Below, piece after piece: positions 5,262-5,879 of a DNA stretch of 5,879 bases. The stretch is from Rickettsiales bacterium (GTDB taxonomy: Bacteria; Pseudomonadota; Alphaproteobacteria; Rickettsiales; UBA3002), in contig PBPD01000010.1 in assembly GCA_002725445.1 (NCBI GenBank), positions 1 to 5,879 of the forward strand, given 5' to 3'. The stretch's first letter is position 1, and each line of letters opens with the position of its first letter. The notes under the pieces are model-generated. The model was not told the DNA's origin and did not search any database. It saw nothing but the letters and a program-made list of their open reading frames with translations. Position numbers and translations under genes: made by a program.

Positions 5262-5879
5262 CGCTGCTCACCACATATTTATACGTCGTGAGCTGGTCTG
5301 CTCCCACTGGGCCACGCGCATGCAGGCGGCCAGTGGAAATGCCGATTTCGGCACCCATCCCAAATTCGCCGCCATCGGCAAACTGGGTGGACGTATTGAC
5401 CATCACAATGGCGCTGTCGATCGCCTGTGTATAGCGCGATGCGGCAACCGAGTCTTCGGTGACGATCGCATCGGTATGGTGCGAGCTATAATGATTGACA
5501 TGACTGATGGCTTCCTCGAGTCCGCTCACGGTTTTCACCGATATAATCGCATCCAGATATTCAGTGCCCCAATCCTCTGGCGAGGCGGGTTTAATGCGTG
5601 CATCGGCCTTTTGTGCGCGCTCGTCACCGCGTACTTCGCAGCCTTTTTCATCCAGTGCATCGACAATGCGCGGCAGCATATCATCCATTACATCTTCGTC
5701 GATCACCAACGATTCGGTGGCACCGCAAATACCCGTGCGACGCAGCTTGGCATTCTGCACCAGCTTGGCCGCTTTTTCTACATCGGCGGCGCTGTGAATA
5801 TAGGTATGGCAATTGCCGTCCAAATGCTGAATGGTCGGGATGCGGCTTTCGCGCGCAATACGTTCTGTCAGCGATTGAC
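5242..5879 (-). CDS. proA: Glutamate-5-semialdehyde dehydrogenase (gamma-glutamyl phosphate reductase), C-terminal part
   Basis: ProA reduces gamma-glutamyl phosphate to glutamate-5-semialdehyde with NADPH, the second step of proline synthesis, in the cytoplasm. The gene enters from the right edge. 211 residues and a TAA stop (5242-5244) are visible, about half of the usual 415-430 residues; the N-terminal NADPH-binding part is outside. The visible part opens with the family segment IPTIQHLDGNCHTYIH, so the reading frame continues through the edge and the TTG at 5821-5823 is an internal leucine codon, not a start. The segment RRTGICGATESLVID contains the expected catalytic cysteine (codon 5725-5727). 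Near the C-terminus come NTSTQFADGGEFGMGAEIGI and RGPVGADQLTTYKYVV, strongly conserved in ProA and matching the alphaproteobacterial form. The last 20 bases overlap the start of nadD, which suggests translational coupling. I see no frameshift or missing key residue. The family call is very safe; completeness of the gene upstream cannot be judged. Confidence 0.97.
   Translation of the reverse strand, partial: QSLTERIARESRIPTIQHLDGNCHTYIHSAADVEKAAKLVQNAKLRRTGICGATESLVIDEDVMDDMLPRIVDALDEKGCEVRGDERAQKADARIKPASPEDWGTEYLDAIISVKTVSGLEEAISHVNHYSSHHTDAIVTEDSVAASRYTQAIDSAIVMVNTSTQFADGGEFGMGAEIGISTGRLHARGPVGADQLTTYKYVVSSDGSTRA
5267..5272 (-). promoter_or_regulatory. Ribosome binding site of nadD, inside proA
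   Basis: On the minus strand GGTGAG lies five bases before the nadD ATG. GGTGA matches the downstream half of the extended Shine-Dalgarno consensus. It is inside the last codons of proA, so ribosomes finishing proA would expose or reach it. It supports ATG 5259-5261 as the start. Confidence 0.6.

Noticed and set aside
5821..5823. TTG as the start of a 193-residue protein
   Set aside because: ProA homology continues upstream without a break to the window edge (RIARESRIPTIQHLDGNC), so this is an internal leucine codon.
1..5879. Mobile element, CRISPR array, toxin-antitoxin or defence system
   Set aside because: Every stretch is accounted for by conserved housekeeping genes in a familiar order. 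I saw no long direct or terminal inverted repeats, transposase or integrase motifs, or spacer arrays.

Overview
The window is a stretch of ordinary bacterial chromosome. It holds seven protein genes, all read on the minus strand and packed almost without gaps. In transcription order (high to low coordinates) they are proA (3' part only), nadD, rsfS, rlmH, gpmI, an envC-type gene and a ctpA-type S41 protease gene (5' part only). I see no tRNA, rRNA, insertion sequence, CRISPR array, phage gene or non-coding stretch longer than about 50 bases. The plus strand appears to carry only shadow reading frames.

This gene order (proA-nadD-rsfS-rlmH-gpmI-envC-ctpA) is one I associate with Alphaproteobacteria. 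The protein signatures agree: the QFADGGEFGMGAEIG segment of ProA, SLDDDKAED in RsfS and TWPHMLMRPLLAEQLYRS in RlmH. Base composition looks close to even, so this is neither a very AT-rich Rickettsia-like genome nor a very GC-rich Rhizobium- or Caulobacter-like one. I cannot name the genus.

Layout: 5879-5242 is the C-terminal half of glutamate-5-semialdehyde dehydrogenase (proline synthesis). 5261-4629 is NadD (NAD synthesis), overlapping proA by 20 bases. 4621-4220 is the ribosomal silencing factor RsfS, whose start codon is unclear. 4194-3739 is the 23S rRNA methyltransferase RlmH. 3691-2126 is the cofactor-independent phosphoglycerate mutase GpmI. 2160-979 is a secreted coiled-coil protein with a degenerate LytM domain (EnvC type), overlapping gpmI. 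959-1 is a secreted PDZ/S41 processing protease, cut by the window edge at its catalytic lysine.

The cluster therefore joins core metabolism (proline, NAD, glycolysis), ribosome regulation (RsfS, RlmH) and envelope or division functions (EnvC, CtpA). The spacing is compatible with one long transcript, but two promoter-like sites suggest internal starts: one at the nadD/rsfS junction and one just ahead of gpmI. The points worth a second look are about expression: a possible leaderless gpmI start, a 15-codon micro-ORF ending on the gpmI start codon, an rsfS gene with no ATG, and a palindromic 6-base tandem repeat covering alternative GTG starts of envC. I found no convincing previously undescribed system here.
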